Assembly: GCA_024449915.1 (NCBI GenBank) | Contig: JAMZAV010000630.1 | Coordinates: forward strand, 124,001 to 188,000 | Length of the DNA: 64,000 nucleotides | Source of the DNA: Sweltsa coloradensis | Lineage: Eukaryota > Arthropoda > Insecta > Plecoptera > Chloroperlidae | Direction of reading: 5' to 3' | Part shown: piece after piece, positions 13,701-44,100 of the stretch | Position numbering within the stretch: position 1 is the first letter of the stretch | Layout: each line of letters starts with the position of its first letter | Program-made: the position numbers and the translations under genes | The notes under the pieces: model-generated | What the model was told of the DNA's origin: nothing | What the model saw: the letters and a program-made list of their open reading frames with translations, nothing else | Databases searched by the model: none

Positions 13701-16700
13701 AATTCTAACGTTGTTCCGAATAGTCTTGTTGATTCTGGTGCCGCCATGCGGGTCGTACGGTAACTTATCAAATAAAAATGGTATGCAAAAATAATAAATC
13801 CACACATTAGTTGATAGTTATCGAATCTAAAATTAACTGCTACTGTAAGATTAGGCAAAGCCGCCCAATATTTAGCCCACTTTGGTCCTTCACCTGTCTA
13901 TTGCTCGGTCGAGAAAACTGATGGGAGGTTAAAATTTTCAGGGAATTTTTGTCTAAGGGCTTAAATTAGTAAAGTGTTACTAAATATTCAGTGACTCGAG
14001 TAGCCAAAGCCAAAGGTCTAGGACTAGGCTCAGAGAGACATGTCAAAATACCTAGGCTATGACTATGATGTACACCTTGGTCAGTTTAGGACAAGTAGGT
14101 TTAGGACTATAATTCTTCATTAGGTAGGCATGCATTGGGTAGGCCTACCTATGCAATATGATTAGAAGTAGAATTTAGGCTACAAAAAATGCCTTTGGTA
14201 TGTACCAAGGACAACTCTAACCTAACACATTGTAAACAAATATCAAATATATTAACAACTATAAGCATTGCCTGCCTTAAATACTCAAAATTTTACAATA
14301 ACATCTTGGTGTTAAGAAGTAATGTTTTAGATGTCCACTTACAAGTTTTTAAGCATGGCAAAAGTCACCCCCAAAATGTCATTCTTTTTGCACAAGTTTC
14401 TAGAATAAAAAGTTCCCACCAATAGTAAGTAGGCCTAGGTACCCTGAAGTTAGCACTGATAATTTTTTTCATCAGGGTTTGACCAACATCAAAAAACATA
14501 ATACAATTTGAACTGCAGTTTGGGGTGGTAGTGGAAGCAAAAGTGAGGCAAGTTTAAAAAGTAACTGAATTTACCTCATGATTAAAATATTAATTTTGAG
14601 GGAAAGATCCTGCAATTTAAAAAAATATATATAATTATGAAAATTTACAAAATGCCAGGGCTATACGGTTGTTTTTGTTGGCGCCATGAAGGTGCTGTGC
14701 TAACATGTGCTGCATGGTGGAAACGAGTTTCTAGCAGCACTTCCGTGACGTCACAGCCAAGATGGCAGCGCCCACAAATCTCTACTAAAACTACTGTATA
14801 TTAAATAAAAACTTATGATTTATTGTTATCTTTAGGCTATATTATATTTCTCTCAATTGTTACTAAAAGTTTATTTAACACTCATTGTTGTCAATTCATG
14901 TATTTTTCTGGAGAATAACATTTTTTCTGAATCTACAAAATATGGGGAAAACATTTTTGCCATTGAAATGATTTACTCACTCTGGACCAAAAGACACCAG
15001 CGGTCAAAGTCACCCAATCTTACCGTACCAGTAATAGTAGGTATTACAAAATGATACAAAGCAGCTTGTTAGGAAACTATTTCATAAAATATTAGTAGGG
15101 CCTACCTTAACTTACATTTTCATCTCAACATGACAAGTAAGATAAATTTCTCTTGATGGACTCTATATTGGCACTACTTTTAAAGTAGAAGTGCATGATA
15201 GTCATCATTTTCAAATAAAATAATATGTTATTGTTGAATATATTTACTATTTAGCATTCCTTCTCAGATAGTTTTACCACAGATAAGAGTACCTACGTAG
15301 TGTACTCTATTATCTGTGGTTTTACTACAGAAATAGTTTTCATAATCTAACAAAAAGAAAATTGTGGAAAATGAAATAGAGTTGGGCATACCAACTTTAA
15401 GATGCTTGTGGTCAAAGTAAATATCAAAGTAATTGAACCTCAACTTTGACATTCTCTTAGAAAGTAAATCCATTTCCTATGTAAAACTCATACATTATTT
15501 TATGAAGACTAGATTCACATGTATTTTATTTCATTTTCAGCGAGATTGAGAAGGCAATTGACAAGCTGTCCAAGCAACATCTTCGCCACATTCAAGCCTA
15601 CGATCCCAAGGGGGGGCAGGACAACGTCCGACGACTTACTGGCCACCACGAGACTTCATCAATCCATGACTTTTCTGCTGGTTAGTGAAAGAGATTTCTG
15701 TTTTTCCTCGACAATGCCGGTAAAATCCTTCTGACCTCTTTACCTAAACTTGAATCCGAAAAAAAAAACATAGAATTTCATTTCCGCTTTAAAAATATTA
15801 ACAAATAATGTAAAATTATAAAAATATTCAGCTGGTTGTTGTTAAAAAGCTTTTAGGACATTATTATGGTTATCACCAACTATCACTATCAGGTTATCCA
15901 TGAGAATATTTTAAAACCAAGACAGTTACAGGCCTACTACATAAGTTAAGTCCACATTATCATGAATTGGTGAAATCAATGTACAATACTATTGAATAAA
16001 TATGCCCAAAGAACTTTGCATAAACATTAATAAACTTTCTCCACTAAAGGTCACATAAGGTCTGTTCGTTTGTGTACTCTGACTGATCTAGATCAGCCAG
16101 AGTAAGTTATTGGCGTTCTTTGTAAAATCTACTCTAGATCAAGTTGTGATGCGCGTTCTTTTGTACCAAGTAACTACTCTAGAGTTAGCGAGAGTACGAA
16201 TATGTACTCTGGGTCTATAGGTGGAGTACGTAGAGTAGAGTAAGAAAAATGGCCGAAGAGCGGTAAATGATCGAGCTGGAAACCATAATCTAGGCTAGCC
16301 TATTGCTAACTATGGCTGAGGCGTCGCAAGATATTATCGACGCCACTTTAATTTAAAATTAAAATTAAAAAATTAAAAAATTAAAATAAATTAAAATTAG
16401 GTTAAGTTGACCATAATATGTTCTTTTGTCATGATCTGGAGTACGTACTCCGAAAGCTCTGGATCAGGTTATGACGTTTTACTCTGACTCTAGAAATATC
16501 GGAGTAACTTACTTTACTCTGGAGTAAGACAACGAACAGACCTATAGGTAAATGAAATTTGAAGCCATTAAATGTAAATGCTGATAAAGTGTACAAATAA
16601 AGTGTGACGTCATTCCCTGGCAACTGCTTGTTTTAAGCTAAGATGGTACTAGTACCCTAGTGGACTTAAGCAGAGCATAGTGTTATGACAAAATAGTGCG

Positions 16701-17385
16701 AATGGTCAAGCATCATTCACAACTAGTTCTAAGGCATAAAGCACAAGGTCTAAGTCGAAAGATATAAGTCGTAAGAAATGTAAGTCGTTCACAACTGCCT
16801 ACGTATTAGACCCTCTCTTCTCTCACACACAACTCACTGTTCTGATTGGCTCGTCGTAACTCGTAACGCCTTGTCATAAGAATAGGATTTAAGGCAATTC
16901 GTAACGACATAGGACGAGTTGTGAACGTTTTAATTGAAACATATACTCGGCAATACAAAATATTATGCCTTAGACTTTGCGCCTTAGAACTAGTTGTGAT
17001 GAATGATGCTTTGCTACAATGGAATGGTTTATTTACAGCCAAGATGGCAGCGCCCATGCAACCCTTGAATTTAACAGCATACTTACAATGTTAGGATGTA
17101 AATTGATGTAGTAGTCAAAATATATATACACCTTAGTACTGTATACTCTCCAACTAAACAACAAGATACTCATCATACTATCTAGACTCAAGTAATGTGT
17201 GTGTTTTTTAACTTACTAATGGTTGGTGGGTTTCAGGTGTGGCTAACCGTGGAGCCAGTGTACGCATTCCCCGAGGAGTAGCTGAGGCAAAGAAGGGATA
17301 TCTGGAGGACCGCCGACCATCCTCCAACTGCGATCCCTACGCCGTTTGCAACGCAATCATTCGCACGTGCATCCTCGACGAATAA
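4605..17385 (+). CDS. GLUL: Glutamine synthetase, 5'-partial, five exons (whole-gene entry)
   Basis: Catalyses ATP-dependent condensation of glutamate and ammonia to glutamine; eukaryotic GSII enzymes are usually cytosolic decamers. Exons 4605-4766, 11711-11985, 13398-13597, 15541-15680 and 17237-17385 join in frame through GT-AG junctions (926 coding bases, about 308 residues). Visible landmarks in order are WNYDGSST near the N-terminal end, FGIEQEYTL (two metal/substrate glutamates), [41 protein letters not shown] [35 protein letters not shown] and [12 protein letters not shown]. All catalytic motifs are intact. Animal GS is about 373 aa, so roughly 57 N-terminal residues lie in exon(s) upstream of base 1; I searched 1-4604 and found none. 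The protein ends in RTCILDE, shorter than the vertebrate tail. The assignment is very secure. Confidence 0.96.
5390..5560. other. CpG-denser segment with CCAAT- and CRE-like motifs inside GLUL intron
   Basis: CpG is locally richer than the flanks, with GATTGG (inverted CCAAT) at about 5365, TGACGTCGAC near 5460 and GGGAGCGGGAGGCC further on. It lies downstream of a coding GLUL exon, so it would be an internal or unrelated promoter if real. Confidence 0.25.
6428..7011 (+). repeat. B-type interspersed repeat, copy 1
   Basis: Starts ACTAGGAAAACGC and ends CTTCGCTCATCCAA. The body carries GTAGCCCCACCCGTTTGGTC, ATTTTCATCAAGATCG, TGCCGTTTGCCCGG and a poly-A tract. Related copies lie at 21555-22142 and, inverted, at 29725-30481. 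Confidence 0.8.
7195..7807 (+). repeat. A-type interspersed repeat, copy 2 (complete)
   Basis: Begins ACTAGGAAAACGCTTAAGTC, then GTTGGATGAGCGTAATTGG, and ends CGCTACGCTCATCCAA. TTGGATGAGCG near the start is the inverse of the terminal CGCTCATCCAA. Poly-A run at about 7700-7731. No coding capacity. Confidence 0.8.
8130..8215 (+). repeat. SINE-like 3' tail fragment
   Basis: TTATGACCTAACGGTTGACG, then CGCCCTAAGCCAAATAAAC and an A/C-rich tail. The same tail ends the longer copy near 46480-46546, so this is a 5'-truncated retroposed copy. Confidence 0.5.
9500..9600 (+). repeat. Diverged C-type repeat fragment
   Basis: ACTAGGAAACAGCCAAAGTC, then GTTGCTTGACGAG and GAGCCATG, matching the first arm of the fold-back element at 43738-43918 with substitutions. 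A poly-G run lies just upstream at about 9352-9367. Confidence 0.5.
9706..9870 (+). repeat. Interspersed repeat shared with 45425-45556
   Basis: ACTATGGAAAACATA, CGAGTAAAGATTG, TCCCAGCGGAA, CCTTGGTCACTGC and ATTCGATAAAA occur in the same order near 45430-45556. The copy here has small internal expansions. Family unidentified. Confidence 0.6.
11711..11985 (+). CDS. GLUL: GLUL second exon in window, catalytic domain start
   Basis: Acceptor TTCTAG ends at 11710; donor follows CCGGCACAG at 11986. The exon completes a Gly codon split across the 7-kb intron, then encodes [47 protein letters not shown] and [10 protein letters not shown]. It carries the paired active-site glutamates of the IEQEY motif and ends in phase 0. 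Confidence 0.96.
11986..13397. other. GLUL intron, no element recognised
   Basis: AT-rich intron between the second and third visible GLUL exons. No repeat pair or coding frame of note, apart from isolated TAGGCCTA octamers. Confidence 0.5.
13398..13597 (+). CDS. GLUL: GLUL third exon in window
   Basis: Acceptor TTTTTAG ends at 13397; donor GTATGT starts at 13598. It encodes [47 protein letters not shown] and MREENGI. The WE glutamate and the NGAGAHCN nucleotide/metal-binding loop are present. The GPSVGM segment departs from the GPCEGI usual in animal GS. Confidence 0.96.
13598..15540. other. GLUL intron with a 21-nt YY1-like motif shared with the next intron
   Basis: Mostly featureless. 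At 14754-14774 a stretch containing CCAAGATGGCAGCGCC recurs exactly at 17036-17056. AAGATGGC matches the YY1 core. A CRE-like TGACGTCA lies beside the first copy (about 14747-14754). Confidence 0.4.
15541..15680 (+). CDS. GLUL: GLUL fourth exon in window
   Basis: Acceptor TTCATTTTCAG ends at 15540; donor GTTAGT starts at 15681. It encodes [38 protein letters not shown] and SSIHDFSAG. It enters in phase 2 and exits after the first base of a Gly codon, matching both neighbours. Confidence 0.95.
16058..16543. mobile_element. MITE with AGGTCTGTTCGTT termini
   Basis: Terminal inverted repeats AGGTCTGTTCGTT and AACGAACAGACCT, flanked by ATA on both sides. Subterminal GAGTAAGTTA/GAGTAACTTAC repeats and a central TTAAAATTAAAA tract; no coding capacity. 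A 3-bp TSD suggests Harbinger- or CACTA-type origin. Confidence 0.65.
16709..17010. mobile_element. MITE-like inverted repeat in last GLUL intron
   Basis: AGCATCATTCACAACTAGTT at the left is the inverse of AACTAGTTGTGATGAATGAT plus GCT at the right; the arms continue with CTAAGGCATAAAG. No convincing TSD. Confidence 0.55.
17237..17385 (+). CDS. GLUL: GLUL terminal exon
   Basis: Acceptor TGGGTTTCAG ends at 17236. It encodes [36 protein letters not shown] and [12 protein letters not shown], then TAA at 17383-17385. It includes the ATP-binding RIPR arginines and the EDRRP glutamate/arginine pair. No strong AATAAA follows closely; ATTAAA variants occur near 18121 and 18279, so the 3' UTR end is unresolved. 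Confidence 0.96.
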
Positions 17386-18376
17386 TTGATCCTTACGCGT
17401 TGAGTGTTGTATTCATAAAATCCAATGACAACCCTTACAAAATTAATTTTGAAGCACAATTTTTACTGCTGGTGATTCTATTAGATGTATCTATTATTTT
17501 TCTCAGCAAGGTCTATTTTATAACGTGTATACGGCTTTAGTTTCACATGGCACATTTTTATTACCGGTAGTATAATATATGAATGAAAGACATATTGTCT
17601 CAATTGGCCTCGCTGTGTTAAGGAACATTTGACTCCAAACACCAATTGGATCAATCACAAAAAGGGAAAGGTAGCACCTGTTGTTTTCTTAATTTCTTTT
17701 AGACATATCAAAAGAGTAATCAAATACTCATATACTCTATCGCTGAGCAAACTTTTATCCAAACATCTTTTCTATCGAAATGACATTGTATCACTGTCAT
17801 ATCAATATGTTTGGTTTATGGTATAACATACTGTAGACCCTAATCTTGCTGGTAGGTATCTACAATTTTTGTATAAATAATGTTAAGAGATTTATATAAG
17901 GTGGAGAAATGCATTTAATGTGTCATGAGGATCACTCGCATGATACGAATTTAAAGAATTTATTAAAACAAAAGTGTACCATAGGTACTGTATAGTCTTT
18001 ATCAAAGAAGTGGCATGTGACAATGGTTTTATGAAAACCAGAACGAGAAGAAGTGGAGAGGCAGGAATAACAAGATATTAAGTGCAACTCTTTGAAAGTG
18101 TTAATTTTGAATAGCCCTGAATTAAAAAGCATGTAAATTTGATGTTACCTGTAAAAGAAGCTACAAGAATGAAGTTGACAATTGTGCAAAATGGCATAGA
18201 CACATACTAAGTATTAACAAGGGCTACAGCTGTACCGTATTATGAATTATTGGAATATTATTTTGCACTTGGATGCAATTAAAGTAGGTAGGACAAGGTA
18301 CTAATTGTTTAGTTTTGTCTGATTTCATCCAAGTGCATTGATGTTATAAATGGTTTTCTTCACTATTAGTAATTAT
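17386..18376 (+). other. GLUL 3' UTR and intergenic DNA
   Basis: No gene. Presumed GLUL 3' UTR followed by AT-rich DNA up to a hAT element at 18377. GLUL and PFDN6 converge here, so the two 3' ends are separated by that element. Confidence 0.5.
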
Positions 18377-19815
18377 TAGGGTTGTGCGAACCTGGATTTT
18401 TAAATTTCGAACCGAACCTCGAACCTGCATTTACAAAGTTCGCGAACCTCGAACCTCGAACCGAACCTTTTTTTTTAAAGGGGAAGGGAATCACATGGGC
18501 ACTGAAGAAAAACTGATCATTGATCCAAATCTAGGCTGAGGAGCTTAGGCCTAGGGCCTAGGTTCCCTGGCTTATCTCGCACAATAACAATATTACAAGT
18601 ATCAAATACAGCGCATTCTTGTCATAAATTTCCAGGGATTCTTCTGATGTATTTTTAATCATGTGGGGAAAACGTTTTAGGGGTAGGGTAGCCTAGGCCT
18701 AGGCCTAGCCTAACCATCTTCAGACGAAAAATCATAATAATATCGATCAAATTAAGCGGCAATGCAACTTTTATAGCCAAACCTGAAGACAACACATCAA
18801 AATCAACATTAATAATGGTTTCTTATGATCTTAAACTGTTAAAAAAACACGCGTCTTGGTTAGGTCGCCCTAGCCCTAGTAGGCCTAGGCCTAGGTAGGC
18901 TTACGGGATAGGCCCTAGGCCTACTACACTCGGACCGTCATCACTTCCCGATGAAAAATCATTACAAGATCGATGAAATCATAGAGAAATAACGATGAAA
19001 TAAAGCGGCAATGTCACTTTCATAGCCAAACCTGCAGTGCGATTCTGTAAAATAGTCGCTATGATAGCGATAGCGATCACGGTTGATATGAAATATCAAT
19101 CGTTATAAATTATCGTTATCGACCTGATTCTGTAAAATAGTCGCTACGGCCGCCATTTATCGTATCTTGATAGCATAGCATAGCGACTCCTTTTTCATTC
19201 TCGTTATCATAGCGATCGCTATCATTTTTACAGAATCAGTCGACACGCAAAATTGTCGCTAAAGTGCCGGAAACGATCGTTATCTTCCATAACGATTTTA
19301 CAGAATCAGACCGCAGAAGACAAAATCGACATCATTACCGGAGCTAGGCCCTAGGGCTAGGCCTAGGCCTAGCTCGGACTGCTTACATTTGGACCGTTAC
19401 TTTCCGATGAAAATTGAAAACTCATTAGTAGATCGATAAAATTACGCGTCGATGCCATTATAATCTTTTTCGCCTGAAGAAAATCCACCAGCATCAACAA
19501 TAAATAACGATTTTTGCTATCTCAAGTGTCCAGAATATTTACGCGTCAAGAAAAACCCACCATTTTAAGATTTTGCAAGTTGCATATGCACTGCTTACAG
19601 CGCTAATTCGACTTTCGATTATCGAGCGTCGACCGCGGTAGACTTGTATCGATCGGTCGATGCTGTAGGCGTCGCTCCGGAAGGCGTGGCTTTCCGTAAG
19701 CGGGAATTTCAAAGGTTCGGTTCGAGGTTCGACTTTCAAAATAATTTTCGAACCGAACCGAACCGGATTTAAGGTTCGGTTCGGTTCGTCTTTTCGAACG
19801 GTTCGCACAACCCTA
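18377..19815. mobile_element. Non-autonomous hAT element between GLUL and PFDN6
   Basis: Termini TAGGGTTGTGCGAACC and GGTTCGCACAACCCTA with perfect 8-bp TSD GTAATTAT (18369-18376, 19816-19823). Subterminal GAACCGAACC repeats. The interior has three degenerate tandem units (CCGATGAAAAATCATT, AGCGGCAATG, ATAGCCAAACCTG) separated by CTAGGCCTAGGCC runs. No transposase frame. Confidence 0.85.
19032..19318. mobile_element. Small inverted-repeat element nested in hAT 18377-19815
   Basis: Ends share GATTCTGTAAAATAGTCG and CGATTTTACAGAATCAGAC, with internal extra copies at about 19127 and 19226. The surrounding tandem units give an approximate empty site (CCAAACCTGAAGACAA at about 18779), supporting insertion into one unit. 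Confidence 0.6.
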
Positions 19816-20075
19816 GTAATTATGTTCCTTACTTACAAAACATAAAAAGGATAAAATTGCCATGCATTTTAATTGTCTATCTGTTGTAACAATAAAAAAT
19901 AAAACTTGCAGATGTTAATTTTAAGACAAGATGTGGGTAATAGGCCTACTATTTTAATCCCAAATAATTTAGAGTGCCTTTATTTCATAACTACTGTACT
20001 GTACTGTATAAACCTGTCAAAACTAATGTCATAATAATTAAACTGGAGAAAACTTGGTTTTAAAAGTGTCATTTT

Positions 20076-20081
20076 TTTATT
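20076..20081 (-). terminator. Candidate PFDN6 polyadenylation signal
   Basis: AATAAA on the minus strand (TTTATT on +) about 140 bases past the PFDN6 stop, implying a short 3' UTR. Its position is plausible; the motif alone is not proof in AT-rich DNA. Confidence 0.55.
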
Positions 20082-20220
20082 TAGTTAGTATAACAAACAG
20101 ATTTACAATCACGGTTCCTTTCCATCGATTGCACAAAAGCATTGAGAAGTTTCATTAATAAATATTATGTTTGAAGCAAGTGCATATTATGTTGGAGATA
20201 TTTCAATCATTTTCGACAGA

Positions 20221-40412
<20,192 letters not shown>

Positions 40413-40876
40413 GTTTGCGTTCAAGATGAATGACAAACAAAAGATTCAATTTGCACAAAGCTCTCAACATATGAAAGATACTCCCTCCCACACGTGGGTC
40501 TGAAAGATGAAACTCTTTGGCCTGGTTCTAGAAAGCCGTGACTTCACTGCCTCTACCAACCCTAGAACTCAAATTAAATGTAGCAGCAGCCTTAGGTTGG
40601 TGTCAGTGGTTTCTTTCAACTGGTAGGGATACTTGTTTTGAATTTCTTGAGATCAAGATAATGCAGGATATCGGAATTAGGACTTGATCAACCCCAGTTT
40701 TGTGCGGCCTTTTTACACGTTTGTGTTTGTTTCAAACCAGGCAATTCTGTTACGTATCCAATTTTTAATTAGGCCTGTACGTTACGTACATTTTGATCTA
40801 TCTTACATAACCTATAAATTAGGTCTAGCCCTAGGGCATAGGCATTGGGATTGGATACACAAAGCCCTAGATAATA
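40413..40876. promoter_or_regulatory. Divergent PFDN6/SURF1 promoter region
   Basis: The 464 bp between the PFDN6 ATG (minus) and the SURF1 ATG (plus) contain no detectable transposon. Visible elements are an E-box CACGTG at 40491-40496 and a heat-shock-element-like TTCTAGAA at 40526-40533. There is no clear TATA box for either gene, as expected of a housekeeping bidirectional promoter. Transcription starts cannot be placed from sequence alone. Confidence 0.7.
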
Positions 40877-41119
40877 ATGTTAGGCCTAAAGTTGATCCCT
40901 CGGCCTAGCGCTTCATGTCATACATCAACCATCTTAGCTCTGTTCAGAACCAAGTCCATAGGATTACAGAGTATACATTTTCCAATATCGCCTAGGGCCA
41001 TTAATTGTAGGCCTCGCACAGACAACATTGGTCAGATCATTCGACCATCTTCAACAACCAGTCGACCATCTCTTCGAAAAATTGAACGAAAGTTTAGTCC
41101 TATGAGTTGGTTCTTACTG
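40877..41119 (+). CDS. SURF1: SURF1 exon 1, mitochondrial presequence and start of TM1
   Basis: Encodes 81 residues starting [20 protein letters not shown] and ending [15 protein letters not shown], then donor GTGCGT at 41120. It ends in phase 0, and the next exon continues LIPLTTF, reproducing the family pattern (W-LL then LIPVTAFGLGTWQV in human). The Arg/Ser/Thr-rich N-terminus fits a matrix-targeting signal. This exon is inferred from frame, donor and position rather than strong sequence similarity. Confidence 0.82.
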
Positions 41120-44100
41120 GTGCGTATACAAAACGGTCTAGCCCAAGCCCTCGATAGGAATAGGATATAATTACGGTGCAGTAGAGAGCATTATGCATGT
41201 GCCTGGCTTATAGACCAATCAGATGGCAACTTTGAGTCTCAACTGGTCACTTGATTGGTCTTCTTGCCAATTGCAGCAAATGCTTTGTTGGAGCTCTATT
41301 GTAAGGTAGAGGCCTACCTATATATATATACATCGCTATAGGCCTTCGCCTAGCCGAGGTTTTTGCCCGAGGTGCTGGGGTTCACTTTTCTGTCTACATA
41401 ATTAAAACTACTGGTAGGGCTAGGTAATGTAAATTTAGAATCAATTCACTCTAGGCCTAGCCTAGCCTAGGCCTAGTCATTGGTAACATCTAAGGTAACT
41501 GTTGGGAGACTTAATAATTTTTATCACACACTTTGTTCCAACATCATTTAGTTGGGTAAAGAGGTGTTTCCACCATTTAAATCTTGGGCATCACCGAATC
41601 AGCACCGACCTGCCAAGCTTGGCACCTAGCTAATCTTCTTCCATAATGAATACACTGTGGCTATTTAACCGTAGCTACGGAAAAATTACATTATACAATT
41701 TAACCGTAGACTGTACTACGGTAAATTTAAGCATACTATTTTAACCGTAGCTACGGGAACGGCGGTAGAGTTTAGCCGTAGACTTTAGGCCTAGGCCTAC
41801 GGAAGATTTACGACCTCTAAATCGAAGCTACGGACAAGTTTCGTAGGCCTACCTTTAATTCTATGTCTACAAGCTACAAGTACAGATGAAATTGCTACAC
41901 GCCAGCCTAGACGTAAACATTAGGGTATTATTATTGCTCCCGTAAATACAGTTGTGCAAATCTATTTGTAGGATTCATTACTTTCGAGACTGTGGCATGA
42001 GTTTTCAGGCATTATTTATGATAGGTATATCAAATTCTCTATAGGGCCTAATAGGCCTTTGCTCTAGCCAGAATGTGTTTTAGAATTGACTTGACCGAAA
42101 GAATCTGCATCAAAGCGATCGCATGTGGGCCTAAACATGGCCTAGAATAGTCGAAATCGCGTTACTGCACCAAAAAGTCTAGTACCCTAGGCCTGAAGAA
42201 GAGGGGGAGGGGCTTACGGGATTCATGTTGCCGTCTTTCTACGCAGTCATGAAGGAAATTGAAGCAAATAAAATACAAAAAACCTTCAACGTTTCCATTT
42301 TAAATATAAATGACTTTCAAAAAACCCTTGTGTAAAAAAAAAAAAGTAGCAAATTATAATTTTGCATCAACAAACACGTCATTGCAGTCAGGTTGTCAGA
42401 ACAGGAATGGGGGCCGCCGGCCGCCGCGCCGAATCTGCCGATCCCGCGAAAGATTCGGATACCTTCGATTATTTCCGCAGATCTTCGTTTTTGCTACGGA
42501 CGATTTGTTATTGTAAATTTGTCCGTAGCCTACGGTTAAATAGCCACTTTGTAATAAATAATAAAAAAATTAGACACGAGGGAGCGCAATGACTTGAGTC
42601 TTACAACTCAACTCAAATGGTCGGAAAAGTCTTTGTTGGTGATATCGATAAAATGTGGTGGGAAAAAAAAGAAAAAAGAAAAGAAAACAAAGAAAAGAAA
42701 AAACTGATTTATTAGACGATCCCACTCAAACGAATACGTAATCTTCTTCTTCTGTTTTGGGGAATGGTCGTGGGGCTCGAAGCCTCTCCCCTGGTAGTTT
42801 TAGTGCCTGGTGCAAAGCACCTATAACTAAAAATCTGATGTTTTTATTATTATTATTAATTAATTATTTTTTTTTAATTAAAATTAATTATTTGAAATTG
42901 TTCAAGTCAAAAACTGATCACATCAATGAACTGCAATGAACTCAAGTTGTAAGCTCTACCAGTGGGCGGCAACCAGACAATCTAGTCAGAAAAATATCAT
43001 AGAAAATACATTGATTAGGCCTATGTCATAATCAAAGCAATACATTTTGAACATACAAAGAGAATAGCAAAATCATAAATAAAAACTTATGAAGAGAAAT
43101 TAACATTACACAAACACACAGACAATGAACCACAAATCAATATTAAAAATAATAATAATGTCCTAGTTTAGCGTCACGTTATTTTAACAGTAAAAATAAA
43201 AATATAACATCATTTATCAAGCATACCTACCTAGGCCTATATCTAATACCTAGGTAGGGTAGTACTTTAAAACACCTATTAAAACAGGTGCAAACCAAGG
43301 CAAGCCTCTACATAAGAATAATAGAAAAATAGAAAAGAATATTTATTTAAAAAAACATTACTAGAATTATAATAGGTACCTACTTGGGGTTTATTCTATG
43401 ACTAAAACTAGCACATTTATATGTTTCAGCTAATTCCCTTGACTACATTTAGTTTGGGAACATGGCAAGTGAAGAGACAAAAGTGGAAAGAAGAATTGCT
43501 AGCTGAACTAAAATCTAGAAGCAATGCTGCTCCATGTGATCTTCCTGAGAAGTAAGGCTGCTAGGTAGCCTACTTTGTGTGATGATCTGGTCTTATCCAT
43601 GCTATTCCAAAACAATTCCTCCACTTCCAACCAACATCTGACATAGGCAAATCCAAGTTTCTCACAAGTCACAACCTTCACATGGTTTGACCGGTTAGCA
43701 AGTGTCAACTTTCCATGACACTATTATTATTATTATTACTGGAAAAACGCCAAAGTCGTTGATAGACGAGTGATTGAGCCATGTGTTGAGTACCCGGGAA
43801 CATCCCCTTTCCTCCCCTATACCTAAGGCTGGATCTAGCCCAGTATGGGGAATGATAACAGGTATTCAACACATGGCTCATTCACTCGTCTTATCAACGA
43901 CTTAGGCGTTTCCCTAGTCTAGTTGGCTAAGGCACCCGAATACCCGGAATGTGGGAGACCTGGGTTCAATCCCCTGGTCGGAAAAAAATTTTGTAGTCCA
44001 TGGATTGTATTTAAAAAAATATTAAACATGTTTTCAAATGCATATCCGGAGAAAAAAGGTCCGATGGAGCGCTAGTGAGCCATCAGCTGTTTAGCAAGAT

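Noticed and set aside
40684..40908. Frame starting at 40684 as an alternative SURF1 N-terminus
   Set aside because: It is in a different frame from the exon ending SPMSWFLL and stops before the donor.
41300..41340. TATATATATACATC as a promoter TATA box
   Set aside because: Lies downstream of SURF1 exon 1 inside intron 1 and is a simple repeat.
42310..42939. Plus-strand frames at 42310, 42362 and 42757 as SURF1 first exon
   Set aside because: The first two lie inside the inverted-repeat element 41657-42547, and none has a donor that continues into LIPLTTF in phase with a membrane-helix start. The 40877-41119 exon does.
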